DNA from: Brevibacillus parabrevis
GTDB taxonomy: Bacteria > Bacillota > Bacilli > Brevibacillales > Brevibacillaceae
Length of the DNA stretch: 64,000 nucleotides
Direction of reading: 5' to 3'
NCBI RefSeq assembly: GCF_003710905.1
Contig: NZ_RHHV01000021.1
Location: forward strand, 62,001-126,000
Shown here: positions 53,206 to 62,600 of the stretch, piece after piece
Position numbering within the stretch: position 1 is the first letter of the stretch
Layout: each line of letters opens with the position of its first letter
Program-made: the position numbers and the translations under genes
Notes under the pieces: model-generated
The model's input: the letters and a program-made list of their open reading frames with translations, nothing else
What the model was told of the DNA's origin: nothing
Databases searched by the model: none

Positions 53206-56200
53206 ACAAGTAAACGGACTTGAGATTGCCATTATCGGCATGTCGGGAAGATTTCCGGGAGCGCTGGACATCGCAGGCTTTTGGCGCAATCTGGTCAATG
53301 GCACAGAAGCGATCGCGTTTTTCTCCCGGGAAGAACTGGAAAAGAGCGGCATCGACCCGGAGCTGCTCGCCCATCCAGACTACGTTCCGGCAAAAGGCTA
53401 CCTGGAGAACAGCGAATATTTCGACGCCTCCTTTTTCAACTATTCACCGCTTGAAGCAGAGGTCATGGACCCGCAGGTGCGCATTTTTCACGAATGCGTT
53501 TGGGAAGCGCTTGAAGATGCGGGTTATTGCACTGACACGTACTCTGGTTTGATCGGTCTGTACGCGGGAGCTGCCAGCAGTCTTTACTGGCAGTCCCTCG
53601 CTTTTTTGTCAGAGAGCGCCCAACTGCTCGGTCCGTTTTCGGCCAATCAGCTCGCAAACAAAGATTTTATGTCGATGCAGATTGCCCATCGGCTGAATTT
53701 GAAAGGGCCGAGCATGACCGTCAACACAGCCTGCTCGACATCGCTTGTCGCGGTCCATCTCGCCGCGCAGGCATTGCTGAACGGCGAGTGCGACCTTGCT
53801 CTGGCTGGGGGTGTCAGCATCTCCTTGCCGTTGAAGTCCGGCTACCAGTATCAGGAGGGCATGATCCTGTCGCCGGACGGGCACTGCAAGCCGTTTGACG
53901 CAGATAGTCAAGGCTCCGTGCCAGGCAATGGGGCAGGGGTTGTCGTCTTGAAGCGCTATGAAGAAGCAATCGCGGACGGGGATCACATTTATGCGGTCAT
54001 CAAAGGTTCCGCGATCAACAACGACGGAGATCGGAAAAGCGCCTACACGGCTCCAAGCGTGGAAGGGCAAGTCGAGGTGATTCAGACGGCCCAGCAATTG
54101 GCCGAGGTAGATTTTGCCGACATTCACTTTGTCGAGACGCACGGCACAGGAACCGTACTCGGCGATCCGATTGAGCTGGAAGCATTGCGCACGGCTTTTG
54201 CCAGCGAGGAAGGCACGTGCCTGATCGGCTCGGTCAAGTCCAATATCGGCCACCTCGACGCAGCGGCAGGAGTTGCAGGGCTCATCAAGGCAACGCTCAG
54301 TTTGCAGCATAAGTTACTGCCGCCGACTTTGCACTTTCAAAAGCTGAATCCGAAAATTGACTTGTCTGACTCGCCCTTTGAGATCAATGCCAGGCTGTTC
54401 GATTTGACTGCCATCCAAGACACATTGCGGGCCGGAGTAAGCTCTTTCGGGATCGGCGGCACAAACGCCCATGTCATCCTGGAGGAAGCGCCGCCGCTGC
54501 CTAAGTCCGCGAAGGGCAGAGACTCGCAGCTTATCCTGCTTTCGGCGAAAAGTGAAACCGCCCTGGACCAGTCCAGCCTGAATTTGCTCGACTATATCCG
54601 TAAAAACCCGGATGTTTCCTTGGCAGATTTGGCGTTTACTCTCCAGGTTGGAAGAAAGGCTTTCGAGCACAGGCGCTTTGTCGTCGCCAGCCATACGGAT
54701 GAATTGACTGAGGTTTTGCAGTCCGTTGGAAACGAAACAGGAAAGCGCTCGCGGAAGCTGTTTACAAGCGTTGTCGAGCAGGCCGACAAGAAAATCGTCT
54801 TCATGTTTCCGGGGCTGGGCAATCAATACGTGGAGATGGGTCTTGGGCTGTACCGATCTGAGCCGTTGTTCCGCAAAGAGCTGGATCAGTGCTTTGCGAT
54901 ACTCGACCGTTACTTGGATGTGCCGAGCAAGGAGTGGTTCTTTCCACAAACGGATCGCGAGCAGGCCATGCAAAAAATCAGGCAGATCGACATTAGCCAG
55001 CTTGTGGTCTTCATTTTCGAGTACGCTCTCGGCAAGTATCTGATGGAGCTAGACGTCAAGCCTGATTATATGATCGGCTACAGCTTCGGGGAATTTGCGG
55101 CCGCCTGCCTGGCAGGGGTGTTTGCGCTAGAGGACGCCATTCGCGTGATTATCCGAAGAGGCCAGCTCATCAAGCAGACCGAAGAGGGAGCCATGCTGAG
55201 CGTCCCGCTGACAGAAGCAGAGCTTTTGCCATTGCTTCCGGAAACGCTCTCCTTGTGCATCGTCAACGGGCCGTCTTGTGTCGTCGGAGGAACGAGAGCA
55301 GCGGTGGAGCAGTTTGAGGAACAACTGAAGTCCCAAAAACAGCTAGGCATTCGCCTGGATACTGCCCATGCGCTGCACTCGGCTTTAATGGAGCCGATCA
55401 GACAGGCGTTCGAGGAGGAAATGCGGCAGATTCAGCTTCATCCCCCTCATATCTCGTTTATTTCCAATATGACCGGGGAGTGGATCACGGCTGAACAGGC
55501 AACAGACCCTGGCTACTGGGCGAGACAGCTGACGGACCCGATCCGCTTTGCTCGCGGTCTGCAACACATTTTGCAAGAAGACGCGCTAACTTTTGTCGAA
55601 GTGGGACCAGACCGGAATCTGAGTGCTCTGCTGCGCTATTTTGTTCAACGCGACTCGGCCCATACGATTCTCAATATCATCCGAAATCCGCAGGAAAAAG
55701 TAGACGACCTGTATTACTTGTACACCCGTCTGGGCCAACTGTGGGGAGCAGGCCATACTGTCGACTGGACGAAGCTGTACCAGTCCGAGAAGCGAAACAG
55801 ACTTTCCTTGCCGACTTATCCGTTTGAGCGTGACTATCATTGGCTAGACGGCAATCCGTTTCACATGCTGCACGACAAGCAAGCATCTGCGAAAAAGAAC
55901 TTGCAAAAGAAGCCGCAGATCGAGGATTGGTTTTATGCCCCTCTTTGGCAGCAAAAAGTGTTGCCGCTTGCCGCTCAGCCGCCAGCTCACCAAACGTATC
56001 TCGTCTTCGCCAATCGGGACTCGCTTTGCGACGAGTTGATTCGCCAGCTGTCGTCTGCCGGACAAGTTCCCATCGTCGTTTACAGCGGTGCGGAATTTGC
56101 CGCGAGCAGTCAAGGATATGTGGTAAATCCGGCTTCTTCCGCGGATTACGAAAATCTTTTTGCCAGCATGCAAGAGCAAAAGCTGCGAATCGACCATGTG

Positions 56201-57841
56201 CTGCATTTGTGGAGCGCCGGACAAAAGCCGAGCGCCCCTCTGGATGTGTTTGCCTTGCACAAGACGCAGCAAACAGGCTTTTACAGCGTCATGCATACAG
56301 CGCGAGGCTTGCAGCGCCTGGACAGGCACAGAGTCGTCCGCATGGCAGTCGTGACGAATGAAGCCGTGGCTGTGACCGGACAGGAGACGCTGTTTCCCGA
56401 GCACTCGCCGCTGATTGGGTTAGGGCACGTCATTCCCCAAGAGATGCACAACATCCGCCAGCTGACCGTTGATATTTCGACCGCCGAGCTCGAAGCCGGG
56501 GAAGCTGCCAAACAGATGGCCCAGATGCTGCTGGAAGAGCTTGCGCACGAGTCGGCAGATCGATTGGTCGCGTACCGTCATTTCCAGCGCTGGGTTCCAA
56601 GTTATCAGCCTGTCAAGGTGACAGAGCCGAAGACAGAGCCTTTTCGCCAAAACGGCGTTTATGTAATTACCGGGGGCGCAGGCATGATCGGCTGGATGAT
56701 CGGCAGCTATTTGGCCAAGCATTATCAGGCGACGATTGCCATCATTCAACGATCATTCCCGGTGAAGCAGGAATGGGCAGCATGGCTTGCCGAGCACGGA
56801 GAAAAGGACGAGCGAAGTATGCGCATCCGCGAAATGCTCGACGCAGAGCAAGCGGGAGCCACTATCGAAGTTTACCGGGCGCAAGTCGACGACTATTTGC
56901 AGATGTCCAATGCGATAGCCGAGATCGAAGCCGCTCACGGGACGATCCATGGCGTCTTCCATTGCGCAGCGAGCATGGGAGATCACTTTTTCCATGCGAT
57001 TGACCAGCTGGACGAGGGGCTTTGCCAGGCGATTTTTCAGCCGAAAATGGACGGGGTGCTCGTCCTCGATCAAATATTGGAGCAAAAATCACTTGATTTT
57101 TGTCTGCTTATGTCCTCGACAGCGGCTGTGCTGGGCGGGTATGGCTTTGCTGCGTATGCGGCGGCGAATGTGTTCATGGATGCCTATACGAACAAGCGAA
57201 ACAGACAGCGCAGCGTGAAATGGAAAACGATTGACTGGGAAGCATGGCGGAGCCGTGAGAAAGCGGCGGCGAGGTATCAGTCTTCGATCGGCGATCTGGC
57301 CATGACGCCGGAAGAAGGGATCGAAGCTCTCCGCAGAGTATTATCAATAGATCGCTTGCACCATCTTGTGCATTCCCCCGGTGATTTGGAAGCGCGGCTG
57401 GATCAGTGGATACGGTTCCTGGAGCAGCCCGCAGGAAAAGCCAATGCTGTCGCCATGCCGAAAAGCGCTCGCCAAAAACGGAAAAGCACTTCCGCGATGG
57501 TCGACTATGAAAAGCCGTCCAATCACGTCGAACAAAGAATCGCAGAAATTTGGGAGACGTTTTTGGGGATTGAGGAGATCAGCACCAACGACAACTTTTT
57601 TGAGTTGGGTGCCACCTCTTTGACATTGATTCGCATCAAATCGCTTCTGGAAGAAGAGTTCCACAAGCCGATCCCGATTGTCGACCTGTTTGCCAATCCG
57701 ACCATTGCCAGCTTGGCGAAAAGCATCCAGGCAGGTGAAACCGGAACAGGCGATGAAGGCGAGGCAACAAGGCTGAAAGAGCGGGAAGTCGCCGGAAGGG
57801 AGCTTTTGGCCAGACAAGCAGAGCTGAGAAAGAGAGAGTGA
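53198..57841 (+). CDS. Type I PKS: KS-AT-KR-ACP
   Basis: A 1,547-residue one-module PKS. The KS has Cys179 (TACSTS), HGTGT and NIGH. The AT has PGLGNQ, Ser629 in GYSFGEF and HALHS, all consistent with activity and a malonyl-like unit. A ketoreductase follows: NADPH motif TGGAGMIG near 1157 and catalytic Tyr1320 in AAYAAAN. The ACP Ser is 1474 (GATSL, where Gly is usual before the x-S). The module should add a C2 unit and leave a beta-hydroxyl. ATG 53198 overlaps the end of the megasynthase gene by 8 nt; an ATG 48 nt earlier is in frame but has no ribosome binding site. No docking segment is obvious. Confidence 0.92.
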   Translation: MSKQVNGLEIAIIGMSGRFPGALDIAGFWRNLVNGTEAIAFFSREELEKSGIDPELLAHPDYVPAKGYLENSEYFDASFFNYSPLEAEVMDPQVRIFHECVWEALEDAGYCTDTYSGLIGLYAGAASSLYWQSLAFLSESAQLLGPFSANQLANKDFMSMQIAHRLNLKGPSMTVNTACSTSLVAVHLAAQALLNGECDLALAGGVSISLPLKSGYQYQEGMILSPDGHCKPFDADSQGSVPGNGAGVVVLKRYEEAIADGDHIYAVIKGSAINNDGDRKSAYTAPSVEGQVEVIQTAQQLAEVDFADIHFVETHGTGTVLGDPIELEALRTAFASEEGTCLIGSVKSNIGHLDAAAGVAGLIKATLSLQHKLLPPTLHFQKLNPKIDLSDSPFEINARLFDLTAIQDTLRAGVSSFGIGGTNAHVILEEAPPLPKSAKGRDSQLILLSAKSETALDQSSLNLLDYIRKNPDVSLADLAFTLQVGRKAFEHRRFVVASHTDELTEVLQSVGNETGKRSRKLFTSVVEQADKKIVFMFPGLGNQYVEMGLGLYRSEPLFRKELDQCFAILDRYLDVPSKEWFFPQTDREQAMQKIRQIDISQLVVFIFEYALGKYLMELDVKPDYMIGYSFGEFAAACLAGVFALEDAIRVIIRRGQLIKQTEEGAMLSVPLTEAELLPLLPETLSLCIVNGPSCVVGGTRAAVEQFEEQLKSQKQLGIRLDTAHALHSALMEPIRQAFEEEMRQIQLHPPHISFISNMTGEWITAEQATDPGYWARQLTDPIRFARGLQHILQEDALTFVEVGPDRNLSALLRYFVQRDSAHTILNIIRNPQEKVDDLYYLYTRLGQLWGAGHTVDWTKLYQSEKRNRLSLPTYPFERDYHWLDGNPFHMLHDKQASAKKNLQKKPQIEDWFYAPLWQQKVLPLAAQPPAHQTYLVFANRDSLCDELIRQLSSAGQVPIVVYSGAEFAASSQGYVVNPASSADYENLFASMQEQKLRIDHVLHLWSAGQKPSAPLDVFALHKTQQTGFYSVMHTARGLQRLDRHRVVRMAVVTNEAVAVTGQETLFPEHSPLIGLGHVIPQEMHNIRQLTVDISTAELEAGEAAKQMAQMLLEELAHESADRLVAYRHFQRWVPSYQPVKVTEPKTEPFRQNGVYVITGGAGMIGWMIGSYLAKHYQATIAIIQRSFPVKQEWAAWLAEHGEKDERSMRIREMLDAEQAGATIEVYRAQVDDYLQMSNAIAEIEAAHGTIHGVFHCAASMGDHFFHAIDQLDEGLCQAIFQPKMDGVLVLDQILEQKSLDFCLLMSSTAAVLGGYGFAAYAAANVFMDAYTNKRNRQRSVKWKTIDWEAWRSREKAAARYQSSIGDLAMTPEEGIEALRRVLSIDRLHHLVHSPGDLEARLDQWIRFLEQPAGKANAVAMPKSARQKRKSTSAMVDYEKPSNHVEQRIAEIWETFLGIEEISTNDNFFELGATSLTLIRIKSLLEEEFHKPIPIVDLFANPTIASLAKSIQAGETGTGDEGEATRLKEREVAGRELLARQAELRKRE

Positions 57842-57917
57842 GAACGAGAACGAGCTAATCCATGGGCATGTAAACGGTCAAGACGTTTTCCCCATTTAAC
57901 CAAAAAGGTGATTAACT

Positions 57918-59510
57918 GTGAGCGCAATCTTAGATATCATTCCCCTTCACCACGATTCACGAAACTGCAAAGAGGACACCATCGTTACCGTCGCCACTTG
58001 GTGGAAGCGTGACTACGCCTTGATGTTTTTGGAATCGTGGGGATTTGCATTTGATCAAACGCAATGGAAACAATCAGGGAAGCTGTACCAGAGCATTACG
58101 TCAGGCATCGGAGACATGTTGAACTTACTCAGGCACCTTCACGGCATCGAAATCTTTGTTAAGGGGAGTGTATCCTTGCAGGACACAGTCGCTTTGGTGG
58201 AAAGCGAGCTGCAAGAATCAAGGCCGGTTGCCATCGATTTGGATTCTTATTACTGCCCGTGGAGCCACGGCTATCAGAAGTACCACTCGATTCATACGTG
58301 TTTGATCGTAGGAGCAGACAAGGCCAGCCAGACTTATACGCTGGTAGATTGCTTTTACGAAAGGCAAAACGTCACGATTTCGATCGCGGATTGTTTTCGG
58401 CAAGAGTGCCGAGGGATCGCGCTTTTCCGCAAGCTGCCAGAACATGAGCAAGCCTTCGACTGGAAACAGACGATCCTGTATGCGCTGAAACAAACGCTGT
58501 ATCGGGAGCGAGAGGCGACTGCTTTTGAGAAGATGCGAGAGTTTGCCGATGTGTTGCAGCAGTTGCCAACAGTCGCTGGCGAGTTTAACGATTCGCAGCA
58601 AGTATGGATGTCGCCGCTCTTGTCCATCTTGCACGCAATCAGCAACGGCAGAAAGCATTTTGCCTCTGCCTTGCAATATGTGCATGACCGCTTTCAAATA
58701 GACAGCCTTGCTCCACTGATCCAGGACTTGACTTACTCGGCGGCTCAGTGGAGCACGGTGCTGTCCATGCTGACGAAAGCGTATTATCAATCGGGCGACA
58801 GCAAGCTGATTCAGCGGGCGGCCAGCAAAGTCCGGATGGTTGCCGAACTGGAGGAAAAGGTTGCCGATCAACTGCAAAACATCTGCGGAGAGAGGCCCCA
58901 TCATCTGGCGGACGACAAGCGCGAGCGATCGAAAGCGGGTGCGGGCTACAGCAGGATGACGTTCATCGACCTGGCTGATTCCTGCAATAACAAAGGGTTC
59001 AGTCATGTGGCTGCGTCTGCTTGTACCGCCGATTTGACGCTGATGGGCGAGGTTTTCTTGCTAGAGGATGTGCCGGAGCAACCGATCTGGAATGTAAACG
59101 GGATGGAGTTTTCTCTGCCCGCGCTTGCGGAAAACAGAAACGATAACATCTCCTGCGCGGGACAAGAGATCAACGTCCCGGAAGGCTACTATTCCAGCCT
59201 GCTGATCTTGGGCTGCTCAGAGTGCGGGAGCTACACGGAGAGAATCGAGATTTTGTACGAGGACAACGTCGTCAGATACATTCCGATTCAATTTACCGAC
59301 TGGTATATGGAGCCGATGTTCGGGGAAACAACCGCATGGGTAGGCAAGGGCGCGGCGCGAAGAGAGGGCCAGGTGGAAATCCTCGATTTTCCGGTCAGAC
59401 TGCTGGTGCAGCAATACTATTTGAATCCGAGCCGAAAAATGCTGCGGATCAAATTGCCTGATTGCCCCAATATACATATTTTTGCCATGACCTTGATGGC
59501 AAAGGGATAA
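57918..59510 (+). CDS. BtrH-like N-terminal acyltransferase candidate with beta-rich C-terminus
   Basis: A 530-residue soluble protein. The N-terminal 180 residues match the pattern of the butirosin BtrH N-terminal (cysteine-protease-like) fold. Cys17 lies in RNCKEDTIVTVATWW, His123/His126 in YHSIHTCLIVGAD and Asp144 in YTLVDCF, a plausible Cys-His-Asp set. BtrH moves an acyl group from an ACP to an amine. Here a similar transfer or release from a carrier protein is possible. The middle is helical. The C-terminal 170 residues are beta-rich and look like a carbohydrate-binding-type sandwich. GTG 57918 has AAAGGTGAT upstream. Its place between two PKS genes of one operon suggests it acts on assembly-line intermediates, or on the finished product. 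Confidence 0.62.
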   Translation: MSAILDIIPLHHDSRNCKEDTIVTVATWWKRDYALMFLESWGFAFDQTQWKQSGKLYQSITSGIGDMLNLLRHLHGIEIFVKGSVSLQDTVALVESELQESRPVAIDLDSYYCPWSHGYQKYHSIHTCLIVGADKASQTYTLVDCFYERQNVTISIADCFRQECRGIALFRKLPEHEQAFDWKQTILYALKQTLYREREATAFEKMREFADVLQQLPTVAGEFNDSQQVWMSPLLSILHAISNGRKHFASALQYVHDRFQIDSLAPLIQDLTYSAAQWSTVLSMLTKAYYQSGDSKLIQRAASKVRMVAELEEKVADQLQNICGERPHHLADDKRERSKAGAGYSRMTFIDLADSCNNKGFSHVAASACTADLTLMGEVFLLEDVPEQPIWNVNGMEFSLPALAENRNDNISCAGQEINVPEGYYSSLLILGCSECGSYTERIEILYEDNVVRYIPIQFTDWYMEPMFGETTAWVGKGAARREGQVEILDFPVRLLVQQYYLNPSRKMLRIKLPDCPNIHIFAMTLMAKG

Positions 59511-59515
59511 GCATA

Positions 59516-59553
59516 GCTTGTCAAACCGCCACCCTTGGTGGACAAGCAATTTT
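59516..59553 (+). other. Hairpin in the gap before the last PKS gene
   Basis: GCTTGTC (59516-59522) pairs with GACAAGC (59541-59547) around an inner CCACC/GGTG pair. AATTTT follows. It could act as a weak terminator or as an mRNA-stability element inside the operon. Confidence 0.45.
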
Positions 59554-59607
59554 GGCTTGATTTGGCCAGCCGCCTGGAAAAGAAACCGGGAGAAAAGGAG
59601 GGGAACC

Positions 59608-62600
59608 ATGAACGAGAACGCAAGAACAGGCTTGGAAGTCGCCATCATCGGGATGTCGGGCGCTTTTCCAGGTGCGAAAAATCTGGAGCAGTTTTTTCAT
59701 AATATGAAAAATGGCGTGGAAAGCATCTCCTTTTTCTCGGACGAAGAATTGGAAGAAGCGGGCGTACCGGCAGCGGTGTACAAGGCGGAAAACTTCGTGA
59801 ACGCAAAAGGTCACCTGGAAGAGAGCGACTATTTTGACAACAACTTTTTTGGCTATACCCCGAACGAAGCCCAATATATGGACCCGCAGACCCGCTTGCT
59901 GCACGAGCATACGTGGAAAGCGCTGGAGGATGCCGGTTATCCGCCAGGTACGACCAATGACGCTGTCGGCGTATATGTGGGAGGGCGCCCGCACTTTCGC
60001 TGGGAGGCGTTGTCCTTATCGGTAGGCTCGCATAACGGGGCCGAGGAGTTTGAGATCGCCCACCTGAACGATAAAGATTTGATGAGCACGAGAGTATCCT
60101 ACAAGCTGCATCTGACAGGGCCGAGCTATACGCTGTTTACCGCCTGCTCCACGTCATTGGTCGCGGTGCATGTAGCCTGCCAAGGCGTGCTCAGCGGGGA
60201 ATGCGAGCTTGCAGTGGCTGGCGGCGTATCCATCACCAGCCCCTTGAAAAACGGATACGTCTATCAGGACGGGATGATTTTGTCAGCCGACGGTCATTGC
60301 CGTGCTTTTGCTGCCGACTCTAGCGGAACGGTGGTGGGCAATGGGATCGGACTGGTCATTTTAAAGCGGCTGGAAGATGCCTTGCGCGACAACGACCATA
60401 TATACGCGGTCATCAAAGGAACGGCGATCAACAACGATGGCAACCGCAAAGTCGGGTACACCGCTCCAAGCGTAGACGGACAAGTCGAGGTCATTCGTGC
60501 CGCTCATCGCGTGGCCAGAGTAGATCCGGCGACGATCAGCTATATCGAGGCTCACGGAACCGGGACAGCTTTGGGTGATCCGATCGAAGTCAAAGCGCTG
60601 ACCCGGGCTTTTCAGACGGGAAGAAAAAATTACTGCGGGCTAGGCTCGGTCAAAACGAATATCGGACATCTGGACAGTGCGGCGGGGATCGCGGGATTGA
60701 TCAAGACGGTACTGGCAATCGACAACAAATGCTTGCTGCCTACGCTGCACTTTTCCAAGCCGAACCAAAACCTCGAACTGGAAAATACCCCCTTTTTCCT
60801 GGTGGACCAGCCGACAGAGTGGGATCATTCGGCAGGCCCCTTGCGAGCAGGGGTCAGCTCGTTTGGCGTTGGCGGAACGAATGCGCATGTGGTGCTGGAA
60901 GAGTCGCCTGTCAGACAAGCAGCCAAGTCAAAAACGCATGAGAGCAAGCTGCTTGTCTTCTCCGCCAAGACCCGGGAAGAGCTGGAGCGTGCGACGGACG
61001 ACTTTGTGACATTTGTCAAAAGGAACCCAAGTGCCGAGCTTTCCGACATCGCCTACACCTTGCAAATGGGGCGGGCGCATTTTTCCCATCGTCGCTATGT
61101 AGTCTGCGCTGCCATGTCAGATGCTTGCGCTGCGCTTGAGCAAAACGAGCCGCAAGCTTTTGGGCTGGTGGCGAAAAAGGCAGTCCCGCCGATTGCTTTT
61201 GTGTTTTCCGAGATGGGCGCGAAGGAAGCGTCTTTGCTCTACCAAGCTGGTTTGCAAAGTGCGTATTGCCGGGACGAATTTGAAGCGTTGCTGCTACAGG
61301 CAAGCGAAGTGCAAGGAACCGCAGGCTCGCTTCTTCTCGATGCTCCTACGCGGTATGGGCAGATGCTGCCTTTTCTTTTCCAGCTCGCCACGGCCAAATG
61401 GTTGCTCCGCATGGGAGTACAGCCTGCTGCTGTCACGGGAGTCGGAAGCGGAGAGTACGTGGCAGGGTGTCTCGCCGACGTGTTTTCCTTTGAGGATGCG
61501 TTGCTGCTTGTGGGAAAAAGGGACGAGCTATTGGAAGAATGGAGCGGCAACGAAGGCGATCTGTTCTTGCTGGAAGCTCTCCAGAGCGAGCTGTTTGAAG
61601 CTGTTCACACCGTCCCACTCTCGCTGCCATCAATCCCTGTGGTGTCCTACGATGCGGGGAAAACGATTTCTCGCGAAGTGACGCTTCCTGACTACTGGGT
61701 GAATCGCTTCGGGGGAGGCAGTGAAGGACAAGGGGCGTTTGTTGCCTGGCAGGAAGCTGCCGAGGAAGTTCAGCATCTGTTGTTTGGCCCAGAGCGGGAA
61801 GGCGGAGGAACAGGGCTTACAGCAGGGGGAGCCGAAAGTCAGCCCGCCTTTTTGTCCCTCGTGACTGGCCCTTCCGGTATCGAGCAGCGTCTTCTTGAAG
61901 CGATCGGTCATTTGTGGTCAAAAGGTTGCCCGATCAAATGGGCCGAGCTGAACAAGCATCTCGGGCAATTGCGTGTCTCGCTTCCTACCTATCCGTTTAC
62001 TCGGAAAAATTACGGGATGGACCCCGAGCAGCTGAAACAACTGAACGATTTGCTGCAAGGTCAAGCGCCAGCGCAAACAGCGGGCAAGGCGGAGGAAGTA
62101 AAGCAGAGCAGGGAAGACTGGCTGTACATTCCATCATGGACCCGCTCAGATTACGACGAGGCAGCAGGGGAGCTTGCGCCTTGTCTCTTTGTCGTTTTCG
62201 CTACCAAAAACTCTAGCGTGATCCGGTGGATCGAGCAGATCGAGACATCAGGTCACACCGTTGTCCGCATCGAAACAGGCGAAGGCTTCTCCAAGCAAGC
62301 GGAAGCGACCTATACGGTAAACCCGGACAATCCCGCCGATCTGGTCAAACTGCTCGAAACGCTGGCGCTACCCGCTGACCAGCCCTTGAAATTCGTTCAT
62401 TTTTGGTGCTACGACCAGCAGGTGGACGCTGACGACGCCAAGCGGGCGGCGCAGCAATGGAATCGGCTTGGCTATCACACTTTATTGAACCTGGCAAAAG
62501 CGATCGGACAGCTCCGGCTCCAGCAGAAAATTGCCGTCGATATCGTCGCCAGCGACGTTTTTGAAGTCATTGGAGACGAGGCGGTCGTGCCAGCCAAAGC

